Origin: Sipunculus nudus
Lineage: Eukaryota > Annelida > Sipuncula > Golfingiida > Sipunculidae
Assembly (NCBI GenBank): GCA_026874595.1
Contig: CM049321.1
Location: forward strand, 13,717,479 to 13,781,478
DNA length: 64,000 bases
Direction: 5' to 3'
Shown here: positions 44,037 to 64,000 of the stretch, piece after piece
Layout: every line of letters begins with the position of its first letter
Numbering within the stretch: the first letter of the stretch is position 1
Position numbers and translations under genes: made by a program
The notes under the pieces: model-generated
Databases searched by the model: none
Seen by the model: the letters and a program-made list of their open reading frames with translations, nothing else
What the model was told of the DNA's origin: nothing

Positions 44037-44057
44037 CAGTGCCACCTGGTGGTGGCA
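44037..44057. promoter_or_regulatory. CTCF-like motif
   Basis: CAGTGCCACCTGGTGGTGGC. Its complement contains CCACCAGGTGGCACTG, which fits the widely conserved CTCF core (CCASYAGRKGGCRS) at all core positions as I remember it. The right duplicate has a one-base variant at 47581-47600. Function is inferred only. Confidence 0.35.
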
Positions 44058-45266
44058 AAAGAAATTAAAATAAGCTTCCAAGCTCCAACAAAAATGTTGT
44101 GTTCCAACGTATTTCCATTGGATTAATATCCACACACGCACACAAAACGTAATCCCATTTCCTGTTGTTTTATTTTTGATCATGAGAACTTCGTTTTTTT
44201 CTCATTTAAATATATCCCACAATGCTTTCCATCATAAACTTGGGAAAGACACCTTTTAACAATCAGTGCAGTACATGTCAATAAAAGATATGCTAATAAG
44301 ATGGGATCAGAGGTCAACGTGAATACTGTCTAGAGTTTTCAAGACTGCTTAAAATACAACAACAGAAGAGAATTATCTATTTGAGCCAAACGTGATAAAC
44401 TGAGCCAGATAATGTTCGTAGCACCAACGAATCAAATTATGAGCCATTTTCAAACTATTTTTTCAGGTGGAACTAATATAACATAATACATATGGAAGGT
44501 TTGACACTACACGTGGTTATGATATTAAACTGTTCATTTTTTTATTAACCTTCGTAACGATCTATGTTTAGTAGCTTTTAAATTTTTTTCTCAAACCTTA
44601 ACTTGTATATTATAGGCCTACCGTTAAAGTGCTGAAGAAATATAAGTCTAGTCCAGCACGAAGATAGTCCTAAAAATTATAATGACATATTTTGACAAGT
44701 GATGATGAACAAAAGTTTGCAGACCAACCACGCAACAGAAAGATAGCGGGCATTCAAAACGGATCTATACGATCAATGAATCCGGAATTTTTCCACAATA
44801 GAGAGGAGTACAAGTCTTCATGGGGACTGTATAAGAAGGGTACAAGTCTTCACGGACCACCACTCCAACAAGCCCATTTTGGACAATGAATAAGGGGTTT
44901 ATTTTAATAGAGAGGACCTGAGAGGTGCATGTATCAGAAAGGTTACAAAACTTTCGATGTATATAAAGAAACTAATGTTTAATCCTTTGATATATAGAAC
45001 AAACCGTGTTCCTATATGACCTTATCTGTATCAACATTTGTTATTAAATATATTCGAACGTTCGGGCGAGTTCCCCGTAAGCCCCATCTCTCGTGCTCGC
45101 TCTCCCTTCCGTGGAATTGATACATACGCCGCATAATAATATGCATTTAGTTCCCGTGTTAACCAAGGTGGCGTCAGTTCCATTTTACTAAATCAAATAA
45201 CGCCAAGAGCATCTGAACCTTAACCCTTATTTCATCTGATTATCAATCAAAGTGATAAAAGCTGGA

Positions 45267-45284
45267 CCCCCCCCCCCCCCCCCC
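45267..45284. repeat. Poly-C then poly-T tract
   Basis: About 18 C followed by about 12 T. The right duplicate at 48746-48769 is shorter in C and longer in T. It starts a segment ending 'aaatcctggatgcgcctctg' that resembles other copies in the window (665-700, 5640-5665). Confidence 0.95.
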
Positions 45285-45529
45285 TTTTTTTTTTTTAGCC
45301 GAAACAACCTTTTTAAGGTTTTCAAACCAAAATGTGATACCTGGACCCCCTCCTTTCCGGACCTGAGGACATTTTTAGGTTTTCTTTTAGTCTTTCTGGG
45401 TTGGACCCTCCCCTTTCCAAAATCCTGGATGCGCCTCTGTTGTAGGCCTACACACGCCTGACTTGCCGAGCTTTATATGCTATTGATGTATTTATTATAT
45501 TAATAAACCTTTCAAACAGACAGACCTTT

Positions 45530-46700
45530 TGGGTATTCAATTGAATCTTGATTAAATAATGTTACATCCCTGACAAAAAATCTCTAGCTTCAGCAATCCT
45601 CTTTTAAGGGAGTAAATATATTTCTTGATTTTTTAAAAAGTGCATTATGTTTGGGCCCATAACATAAAACAATTCAAAATACTGACATCATTTCTGGCAT
45701 GTGCATAGAGAATGTATAGAAAAATATGTATATTATATATGATTAAAGTCAGATCAGTGGTTTTGATATTACGCACTCTTTGAAGTGTAACAATGGGTTT
45801 TCAATGGAAAAATGAAGTTTTTCATTAATATCTCGAAAGCATTATGTCCTAGTGACCAAATTCTTGGCATGGTAGGGGATTTTTGAGACATCTAATTGTA
45901 TGCCAAATTTTAGGAACTAAGAGCTGAAGCTGGGGAGCTGAGCTCTTGCAAACTTCATGACACTAGCTTGATGTAAACAATATGTTACATGGTGCTTGAA
46001 AACTTGAATAAAATCTACCGTTTTTGATCAACTGGTTTCAAATTTTTGGTGTTAACAGACAAAATGCTAACAAAAACATGCTGTGAAAATTAAATCCACA
46101 GTACTATTAGGAAAAAAACGTGCCATGGTCAAAGTTGGGCAAAATTTAAGGCACCAATTTTTTATTGTTGTTAATATTTAAAAAAAAAAATTAAAGATTT
46201 TGATCTAATTTTGGGTATACAATTTAATTTTGATTAATTAAAGTTATATTACTGGAAAAAAAGTCCTTAGCTTTAACATGTTTTGTGTTAAGTGATCAAA
46301 TATCTTTCCTGATATTTTTAAAAGTGCCTTATGTTTGGGCCCATAACTTTTTTAAATTATATAATACGCACAATTTCTGGCATGTACACAGGAACTATAT
46401 AGAGGAATATTTATGGTAAATATGAGGAAAAACAGATGAGTGGTTTTGATATTAGGCAGTCCTGAAGTGTGAAAATAGGTTTTTAATAAAAATTTGAGGT
46501 TTTCCCTTAATTTCTCAAAGGAACGAAGTCGCAAAGACCCAGTTTTCGGCTTGGTAGGAGATCTTGGGGACATCTAACATTATGCCGAATTTTGGATTCC
46601 TAGGTCTTACGGTTTCAAAACGTACCACATCTACGGACGGACGGACGGACGGCAAGACGACGGACAATGGACCACGACTATAGCTCAGATGACTTATAGT
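45530..46700 (+). repeat. Spacer made of a 683-bp-spaced repeat with (GGAC)n tail
   Basis: Two diverged copies share 'ttatgtttgggcccataac' (about 45647 and 46331), 'tctggcatgt.ca.ag.aa' (about 45693 and 46376) and 'ggttttgatatta' with an offset near 683. The right copy ends with 'ctacggacggacggacggac' (about 46632) and 'ctatagctcagatgacttat'. This resembles the end of an interspersed element family that I associate with bivalves. No coding frame. Confidence 0.7.
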
Positions 46701-46721
46701 CAGCTGAGCTAAAACCTAAAA

Positions 46722-48955
46722 CAGCCAGGAGTAATTTGTTATCAGATTTATTATTCATATAATATGCACATATCAGTCTTCACGATACAAGAGGTTGTCC
46801 ATCATCGGGGAAAACAAACATAATTTATCTTGATTATGAAAAATAAAATTAAACAAACAGTGACTAAAGAAGTGCCATTCAAGTTGCCTGAATGCAGCAT
46901 CTGACGTCTCATATATATATAAGCCTGTAATATTATATAACTATTTCATATATATATACTTACATATTTATATAAATTTTATTTACCAACTACTATATAT
47001 ATATTTATATATATATATATATATATATTACTCGATTATGTAAATAGTTTGGATATACGAGCCTTGGATTCCAGGTCATTTCATTCAAATCGATCACTGA
47101 TTGTACATGAATTCATCTTTGTGGAGAACTGACAGAAATAAATTAAACATACAGTGACTAAAGAAGTACCATTTAAGTTGCCTGAATGCATCATCTGACG
47201 TCTCATATATATATATATATATTCACTTTATATAAATAGTCTGTATAAACGAGCCTTGGATTCCAGGTCATTTCATTCAATTCGATCACTGATTGTGCAT
47301 AAATTCATTTTTGTGGAGAACTGACAGAAATAAATACTTCCTAAATCGGAGATTTGCTTTCTGTTAAACCGACGAACATAAAGTGTACAGTGCATTAAAA
47401 AAAACATTGCTCACAGTGACCTGGGTACACGTCTAAACATTGTTTTCCCCTCTCACAGAAATAAATAAAAACACGGATCAGGCAAGTACAGGGTGTGGAC
47501 TTCGAATTCATAAACCAACGTCATTTGCTGTATGACAGTGCAACTGTTACTTCTGTTGAGAAAACCAGTGATCCTCAAAGCAGTGCCACCCGGTGGTGGC
47601 AAAAGAAATTAAAATAAGCTCACAAGCTCCAACAAAAACCTCTTTCCAACGTATTTTCATTGGATTAATATCCACACACGCACACAAAACGTAATCCCAT
47701 TTCCTGTTATTTTATTTTTGATCATGAGAACTTCGTTTTTTCTCATTTAAATATATCCCACGCTTTCCATCATAAACTTGGGAAAGAAACCTTTTAACAA
47801 TCAGTGCAGTATTTGTCAATAAAAGATATGCCAATAAGATGGGATCAGAGGTCAACGAGTTTACAAGACTGCTTAATATAAAACAACAGAAGAGAATTAT
47901 CTATTTGAGCCAAACGTGATAAACTGAGCCAGATACTGTTCGTAGCACCAACGAATCAAATTATGGGCCATTTTCAAACTATTTTTTTCAGGTGGAAACT
48001 AATATAACATGTTACATTTGGAAGGTTTCAGAATATACGTGGTTTTGATAACTGGTTATTTATTTGGAACCTTCGTAACGATTTATGGTTGGTAGCTCTT
48101 TTACTTTTTTTTCTCAAACCTAAACTTGTAATTTATAGGTATATATTTAAGGTACTGGAGAAATATAGGTCAACTTGAGCACTAAAATGGCCCTGATAAT
48201 TATAATTACATATTTTGGTAAGTGATGATGAACACAATTTTTGCAGACCAACCACGAAAAATAAAGATAGCGAACATTTAAACCGGATCTATACGCGTAT
48301 ACGGACAATGAATCGGGAATTTGTCCATAATAGAGAGGTGTACAAGTCTTCATGGGGCCTGTATAAGAAGGGTACAAGTCTTCACGGACCACCACTCCAA
48401 CAAGCCCATTTTGGACAATGAAACTTTCGATGTATATAAATAAACTAGTGGTTAATCCTTTGATATATAGAACAAACCGTGTTCCTATATGACCTATCTG
48501 TATCAACATTTGTTATTAAATATATAATCGAACGTTCGGGCGAGTTCCCCGTAAGCCCTCTCTCTCGTGCTCTCTCTCCTTTCCGTGGAATAGATATATA
48601 CGCCGCATATTAAATAATATGCATTTAGTTCCCATGTTAACCAAGGTGGCGTCAGTTCCATTTTACTCAATCAAATAACGCCAAGAGCATCTGAACCGTT
48701 ACCCTTATTTCAACTGATTATCAATCAAAGTAATAAAAAGCTGCCCCCCCCCCCTTTTTTTTTTTTTTTGAGCCGAAACAACCTTTTCAAGGTTTTCAAA
48801 CCAAATTTTGATACCAAGTTTTCATCGGTTGGACCCTCCCCTTTCCAAATCCTGGATCGGCCTCTGCTGTAGGCCTACACACGCCTGACTTGCCGAGCTT
48901 TATATGCTATTGATGTATTTATTATATTAATAAACCTTTTCAACAGACAGACCTA
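46722..48955 (+). repeat. Second segmental duplication, right copy
   Basis: Right copy of 43353-45525, with an extra internal re-duplication. The piece 'agtgactaaagaagt.ccatt..agttgcctgaatgca' occurs twice (about 46860 and 47152), so about 290 bases were tandemly repeated once more inside this copy. Confidence 0.88.
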
Positions 48956-49085
48956 GTTTTCTATCTACCATTTATTATGAGTATTTGATAACAACCAAGT
49001 CCACTTTCATCCGCACAGTTACTGTATGTGATACAGGTTCGGACATCCCCAGTCCCACAGCGTATCAATAGAATAATGAACACAG
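48956..49085. other. Gap between duplication and UBE2E 3' end
   Basis: Short unremarkable sequence. Confidence 0.4.
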
Positions 49086-49088
49086 TAT

Positions 49089-49098
49089 TTTATTTATT
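49089..49098 (-). terminator. Candidate UBE2E polyadenylation signals
   Basis: On the minus strand, two overlapping AATAAA words (plus-strand TTTATTTATT). If used, the UBE2E 3' UTR would be about 2.7 kb. No nearer signal was examined exhaustively, so this is a guess. Confidence 0.3.
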
Positions 49099-49562
49099 TT
49101 TTTCATACAATTGCATTATAAAACATACATGTACTGTGGTCAACACTATATCTTATCTTAGTGACAGGATATGCCAACACATAGACACAGTGTAATATTT
49201 TGATTATATAGCACGTAGGCCTATCCACAAGATGATTTACATGAAACCTAGTTTTGACAGTAGTTTTATTGGCCTAAGTGACGATTCTGAGTGTTAAACA
49301 TTTATAACTAAGTCAGATGGCAAGTCCTGAGAGGGTGGTCACGTGACAGAAGCAGTTGCAAGAGTGGATTACTCTGAACTGTTATATGTACAATGAAAAA
49401 GACTTACAGAACCTACACAGTACGTAATAATTCAATGACGATGTCATGACCAATATGAAATCGTTTCTTCCTATAATTTTTCCTTCAGTAAAATGACCAA
49501 GTTCATGAATGGTTTGTAATGATAAAACATAATAATAATATACCGTTATTATGACCTACTAT

Positions 49563-49564
49563 AT

Positions 49565-49616
<52 letters not shown>
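49563..49616. repeat. (TA)n microsatellite
   Basis: About 54 bases of TA. Confidence 0.97.
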
Positions 49617-49620
<4 letters not shown>

Positions 49621-50529
49621 ACTATTCTCACAAATCGTACTAATAACAAATAATAATTTCATCTTACCAAGCATATCTTAAAGAACCCCTTCTCAAATGG
49701 TTTGAAAGCATCTTGTGTACATAAAGATTCCAGTGCAAACTTTATTGAGGAATTCCTTGTAATATTTACCTTATATCATTTATTACCTACATCCACTGAA
49801 ACATCATAAAACTGATGGTGCTGAGATGATTACAAAAACATAAATGGTTGATCAACTTTGTGCTTCAAGGGCAAGATAATTGATTCCTGAATACTCGGCA
49901 TATAAAACCACTGTCTAATTAATATATTAAATAATATTTCCAATCATCTATGATGGCCCTAATTAAATAAACATAATTAAACATCCAGGGCCCAACACTT
50001 CATGGGGTCATTGTTCCCTTGCACTATCCGACCCTGATCACATGACATACAATAGTCACATGACTAGGTCACGTGACTTTCTCAAGGGTGAACAGACATT
50101 TGCCTGCAGTACGCTTGGGACTGCAAGTTGAATATTATCGGCTCTGATGATAACCAATAAACCTATCAACAGCTCTGAAAGAAGTATAATCGAAATCAAA
50201 TACAGTTTCCATAATCTAACATGGTAAATTGAGTACGTTTTAAAGTTATTCCTAGGTAATATACATAGGGAAAAAAATTTAAAGGTACATGAGGAATCAT
50301 GTATTTCAAATAAACTACATGTAACTGAATCTGAAACATGTAGCCATTTTCTTTTCATAATCCTGTACTTTTTCTTGTTGTAAAACGCAAGTTACTTAGT
50401 CGGCACAGAGTCAGGTGCAGTATTTCAAATATTTTTACAGAATATCTTGTTATAATCAATATAAAAATCTTTGTTCCTCAGACCCATCATTATCCATATC
50501 ATTATAATTACTGGAGAAATTTACTCAAT

Positions 50530-50549
50530 CCCCCCCCCCCCCCCCCCCA
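50530..50549. repeat. Poly-C tract
   Basis: About 19 C, then A and C. Confidence 0.95.
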
Positions 50550-51779
50550 CCGTCTGTTCAAATGCATTTACTTTTGTCCTGGTAATCTGACAAGATCTGG
50601 TAATCTGACAAGATATCGTCTTACGTTCTATGGTTAACTTCATATGTGCATGGTTAAAATTTTGCTTTATTAATTTTTCAATGTTTTTGTGATCTCACCA
50701 TGCATTAACCTAACAAAAAGCATATCCAGTATAATATAACTTCAATTTTTTTTCCCAAGTACATTAAAAGCTAGGTCCCTATAGAACCTAATAGGCTTTC
50801 GCAGTAGTGAATTACCTTACATTATTAAAGTGGGGCTGAGGTACCATTCATTTATAAATATCATGATCTATAAATAAATTTTAAAATTATATATACCTAA
50901 CTATTTAATTTTTGAGGGTGCTAACTGACAGACTGAACTCTACATGAAGACAACAGTCATTTGTCAAGCTCTCTTTCGACCGATGGCCAGGTGCATCTTG
51001 GGAATACTTTGGCTGAGGATTCTGAGTTTCATATTTTCTGTAAGCGCACGAGGACACATCACATAATGGCTCACAGTGAAATAACATAAAATAAGGTAAC
51101 ATCTTGACAAAAAAGAACATACATTAGAACTATTATATATGTGTGTACAACTTATTTTTCACCTTTTCTGTATCTCCAAGACACCTAAGAGATAAAGTGA
51201 TTCAGAAGAAAAAATCATAGTCTCGTTCACCCAGACTCCAGCCAAATAATACCTGAATTATCCAGCTAATAAAAAAAGTGACACCTGTTAAAACGGTCCC
51301 CAATATTTTGCAGTGCCAAGTTGACATTAGCAAGTACAAATTATGAATATTCATGAGTAACAACATTTCTTCTATCCCCTCTCATCCCTCTCAAAGGAGT
51401 GTTGCCATGGTGATATGGGATACAAGTCCATTCTCTCAGCCAACAGGAAGGTCAGAAAGTGGTATGAATATGCATGAGCAAATATAGCTCCTCCTGATCC
51501 ACTGCCTTATTAGGAAGAATATCCTGCTCAATTAACCACTTTGACAGCTACAGCTCTTACTGAATATTCATGAAGAACACTCAAGTCGCACCATTTCCAT
51601 ATAAGGAGATATAATATTAGCCGCATGAGAAGACTGGGGTCTATAATCGAGCATCATAATCCTCAGTTAATGCGTAACCATGGCGACATCCACTCACAAA
51701 ATATCCTACCCTCCTTTAGCTCACATTCCGTCCAGTACACAAACTAAACAAGTATATCGTCTCTACGTCCGGCTTGGTA

Positions 51780-60750
<8,971 letters not shown>

Positions 60751-60759
60751 AGGAACATA

Positions 60760-61133
60760 CTGCTGCCTTTTTATTTGTGAGGGTTTTAATTTCTCAAATA
60801 TTCTTGAATATGAAAAAATCGCGAATATAAAACCCCGGGGGAATAATGCCCCATCAACTAAGATGAACTAGAGGGTTGAAGCATCTGCAAAAACATTAGT
60901 TATGCAGTAATCGCATGAGATATATATCAACTGTGACCCGGTCAAAGGTGAATGAGTGAACCTGAAATGAGTGAAGTATTGCAGGATTTGTTCTTAATTT
61001 AAAATCAGTACAAATACAGCTGTACTTAGGTTGTAAAGATTCTGGTGCAATCACAAAAAAAGAAACTCTAACGAACCACTCAAAATGAAGAAATCGCAAA
61101 ATTTCAGCCTCGTGAATATAAATCCAACCACAG
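60760..61133. mobile_element. Diverged copy of the CTGTGGTTG MITE
   Basis: Shares 'gcctttttat.tgtgagggttttaattt', 'tcgcgaatataaaacccc' and 'gggaataat' with the left half of the element at 10921-11340. It also shares 'aaatcgc.aaatttcagcctcg' and the end CCAACCACAG-TAT with the right half. Its left terminus is damaged (ctgctgcc). The unrelated middle suggests internal divergence or another subfamily. Confidence 0.75.
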
Positions 61134-61809
61134 TATCTTTAAAGAAACCGAATAAATACCATAGTCAGTAAGCCATATCTTTATTTGCTAGAAGATCAGT
61201 CAATTGGGACAAGAACGTTCAAGCAAGGAACCAGGTTTTTATACGAGTAACAGAAATACCTTAAACCATTTTTAACTATCAGTAAGTGTTCTATAGTTTA
61301 CGAGCTTAAGAGAAGAAACTAAGCCAAACCCTTGTGCTGACCAAGTAACCCACTCACTTGGTTATTGGTTAAAATATGGTTAACATATGTTACATTCGTC
61401 TTAGAAATTCATCTAAATCATTATTCATTGAAGTGGGAAGTAAGCACAAAATATACATATACACATTTATAAAAGGTGCACATGAACAAATGTATTCTTG
61501 TTGAGATAACACGCGCAAAAGAAAGTGTCACTGACTGTAAGGCACCCATTTCGAGCAAGGCCCCTATTTCTCACTGCACTCTGAAGAAAGCTTAAAATCA
61601 TTCACGCTTTTTAATTAAATATACAGAAAATAATGCAAACTCCTCTGGGAGACACTTATAAGTAACACTGCATGGCTTTGGTGACAGCCACAAAATTAGA
61701 GAAACCTGTATCTACTTATAGACATTAAATGCTATACACTTAATGATAATTATATAAGTGATTACGCTAGGAATAAAAAGAAAGCATACAGTAATACACA
61801 ATTTTCTTC
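61134..61809. other. UBE2E intron, nothing recognised
   Basis: AT-rich; no repeats or exons seen. Confidence 0.4.
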
Positions 61810-61811
61810 AG

Positions 61812-62085
61812 CTACACATAAATCATTACACCAAACTCAACCAATTCCTGAAAGTGTAAAGACCTCATCATCAGGCATGCATCAATGTCACACTCTTCTG
61901 CAAGCAGAACACATAAATCATTACACTTCTCTTTACAAGACACACATAAACCATTACACACCTTTCATATAAAATACACATAAATCATTACACACCCCCA
62001 CAATGGTACACCTAAAACATTACACTTCTCTTTACAAGACAAACATAAATCATTACACACCTTTCATATTAACATACACATAACA
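61812..62085 (+). repeat. Tandem ~33-bp repeat (CACATAAATCATTACAC)
   Basis: Copies of 'cacataaatcattacac' occur at about 61816, 61910, 61943, 61977, 62010 and 62043. Two alternating tails follow: 'ttctctttacaagaca' and 'acctttcatat(t)aa'. Stray half-units lie at about 62878 and 62953. The alternating tails make a higher-order repeat of about 100 bases. Spacing is too short and unequal, and the host wrong, for a CRISPR array. Confidence 0.85.
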
Positions 62086-62152
62086 TTTTAACTCTTAGCG
62101 ATGTACATGGTAAAGACCACATTCCTGTTTGGTGTATGCTGAACACTGGCTG

Positions 62153-62280
62153 CTGGGACTATTTCCTGTACATTTATTGTGGATGACTTCATATTTGCAA
62201 GGTTAAATATTTGAGCTGGGACTATTTCCTATACTTTCATTGTGGTTGGCTTTGTATTCACAAGGTTAAATATTTGAGCT
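62153..62280 (+). repeat. Two-copy ~64-bp direct repeat
   Basis: 'gctgggactatttcct.tac' and 'aaggttaaatatttgagct' occur twice, the second copy immediately following the first with about a dozen differences. Confidence 0.9.
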
Positions 62281-62559
62281 TTTTTCTTCTTCAGTGTTTC
62301 GGGAGGAGTTCATTTTTACGATTTACCATATACAGTAAATTATACATATGTATATATAACCATTATTATTTAATCATGTAATATGTCGCAAAATCATATA
62401 AACCCACCTAAGGGGAGTTAAAGGAAACACTGAACAGTTTGTAACTCTTCATTCAATTGTTGCTGATATAAAAATATTGATATTTTTATCTAAAATATTC
62501 GTCTTTGAATTACAGGTCACTTGCTGTTCACCTGTACAGGTGTGGTGTCTTATTCAAGA

Positions 62560-62638
62560 AGGTTTCGTTGTCGCGATAATTGCCCCTTCACATATATCAC
62601 AAATTTGAAACCCTGGCAAACTCAAAGCAAACCACAGT
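62560..62638. mobile_element. End fragment of the CTGTGGTTG MITE family
   Basis: 'gtcgcgataattgcccc', 'gaaaccctggcaaactc' and the end GCAAACCACAG-TA resemble the right half of the elements at 10921-11340 and 60760-61133. The left half is absent. Confidence 0.5.
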
Positions 62639-62639
62639 A

Positions 62640-64000
62640 AATAAAGCATGATAGACAGAACTACATTACACACATTATTGAACAATAACTTAAACTTTAG
62701 TGCTTTGATTCAAGCAAATGACCAATACGTATCATGTACCGCTCTGATATTTACTGCACTACAAATTACACCTGAATATTTTTTTGTAGACTGATACCAA
62801 ACTCTATATCCATCTCTACAAACTAAACAATATTTTAGGAGGTATTCAAGCCATTTCACCTACCTCTTTAGGAGACACACATAAAACATTACACAATGCA
62901 AAGTGCTAGTCTACATGGTACCTGTAGGACATTAATCTCTCTTGAAAGAGCCATGAATAAAACATTACACAAATCTCACAGAACAAAACAGAATATTCCC
63001 TTCAGAAAGTGAAAACATATAATGCTGGTTAATGTATCAGTCCAAATGCACTGAATATATGAAATGCTATACCATATTAAACCATGCTTGTATGGTAAGG
63101 ACTTGTCATGTGACCTTGGTCATGTGATTTGTCATGTGACAGGTCAGCAGACATGGATAAGAGCTGTATATCCCATTCTCTTATATTACTGCCCTGCTGT
63201 GAGTTTACATATAAACATACACTGCCAGGGCTTGAGCAGGGCTGGCTCAGCTTACTAACCCTTCCTTTCAGCTGTAAACCAAGTAATATAAGAATGAGAC
63301 ATCAGTCTGGTATCATAAAGAACTGATACTGACAGCTAAAGATGGAACTGGACCTGCCAGCTTGTCAGGGCTCCATTGACAACTCCCGACATCAGTAAAT
63401 ATGCATCTACAGTTCAAAATACACTCCTTCCGAGTGATTTACTGTAACGCCAATGCCAGCAGATGTATTCAGTTCCCAGTGGTTCTGAAGGTACACTGCC
63501 AGCCACGCTCCAGCGCTGGGGTTTGTCTGGCAGCCGGCAGTTTATTTATGACCCACTCATGAGGCAATGTAAACAAAAGCCACTGAGAACAGCAGAGCCA
63601 AAAAGCTACAGTCTCTTTGTTGTCCTATAAACATATTATCAATTACCTGTATGTTTAACTATAGGTGTTATTAACATTAACATAACAATGTGTTAGAAAA
63701 TACAATAACTAGTGTGATTAATACATCAGCTATATGGATTACCTGTGCTGTTTTATCATGACCCTGTGTGCACTACACCAATACCTCATGTGATTACCTG
63801 AACAGATTATTAATTATCTACAGGTGAGAATAATTATTTATTAAATGATCCTGTCTTAAACATGAGGAAATGTCATTTTTTAAACAAAAGTCAGCATGAT
63901 TCTAAAGGCTTTTTTACACAAATTTTCATATCTCATTAGATATACTTAGATATATAATTAGCTACTTTTGTGATAAGTGTTCCTTAAAACAAAAAAAATT
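62640..64000 (-). other. UBE2E intron or upstream region, nothing recognised
   Basis: No exon, promoter or repeat recognised to the window end. The G/C-richer stretch at about 63330-63560 was checked for a coding exon on both strands without a recognisable product. Confidence 0.4.

Larger units (their letters stand above)
43353..45525 (+). repeat. Second segmental duplication, left copy
   Basis: From 'gccaggagtaatttgttatc' (43353) to 'cagacagacct' (about 45525) the sequence is repeated at 46722-48955. Similarity is high, with scattered substitutions and (TA)n length changes. No gene is recognised within. The short frame 44692-44889 shares its last 25 or so codons with 48215-48421 only because the DNA is duplicated. 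Confidence 0.9.
49086..51779 (-). other. Probable UBE2E 3' UTR / flank
   Basis: No coding frame recognised. It contains (TA)n (49563-49616) and poly-C (50530-50549). The G/C-normal stretch 51360-51770, just after the stop codon, has no stops-free pattern and is likely UTR. Confidence 0.4.

Noticed and set aside
44692-44889. Similar small frames here and at 48215-48421
   Set aside because: The shared C-terminal part simply reflects the DNA duplication; the N-terminal parts are frameshifted relative to each other, so coding constraint is not shown.
61812-62085. CRISPR-like regularly spaced repeats
   Set aside because: The host is an animal; units are contiguous with alternating tails, not unique spacers, and no cas genes are present.

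Overview
The window is nuclear DNA from an animal, most likely a marine bivalve or close relative. This is inferred from three things: AT-rich, intron-split genes in a sea of decayed transposons; many (TA)n, (GA)n and poly-G/C tracts; and a GGAC-repeat-tailed element ending in a '...tagtcagctgagctaaaa' type sequence that I associate with bivalve genomes. No bacterial-style gene organisation is present, and most open frames are chance or transposon debris.

Only two cellular genes can be supported. (1) A plus-strand DXD glycosyltransferase (GT32-like, type II Golgi membrane protein). It has two complete alternative-looking first exons (13950-14760 and 27957-28770) and a single second exon (35237-35700) carrying the DTD metal/nucleotide-sugar motif. 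Both first exons end in the same splice phase and join exon 2 in frame (424 or 425 residues). (2) A minus-strand ubiquitin-conjugating enzyme of the UBE2E class. Its last two coding exons are at 53614-53746 and 51780-52043. Its 3' UTR probably runs towards 49.1 kb, and its 5' exons lie beyond the window end.

Layout: ~235-14908 (unit A) and ~15005-28924 (unit B) are tandem diverged copies of one ~14 kb segment, each carrying a decayed Ty3/gypsy element upstream of a glycosyltransferase first exon. Unit B additionally holds a truncated Ngaro/DIRS-type tyrosine-recombinase retroelement with an SGNH-hydrolase region. Unit A additionally holds a TA-flanked MITE whose empty site is preserved in unit B. 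Between exon 1B and exon 2 (28.8-35.2 kb) lie a LINE-like tail, a TTAA-flanked 2.2 kb transposon, a TIR element and an antisense deleted gypsy element. 36-43 kb has minisatellites (17 bp and 19 bp units), a SINE-like piece and a broken LINE endonuclease. 43.3-49.0 kb is a second segmental duplication (~2.2 kb copies around a ~1.2 kb spacer made of a 683-bp-spaced repeat). 49-64 kb is the UBE2E locus with long introns, a cluster of CTCF-like motifs, further copies of the MITE and a 33-bp-type tandem repeat.

The most interesting hypothesis is a UGT1A-like arrangement in the glycosyltransferase locus: duplicated first exons, each with its own conserved upstream flank, sharing one downstream catalytic exon. 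The alternative is that copy A is a stranded partial duplicate. All comparisons were made by eye; no alignment or database search was run.
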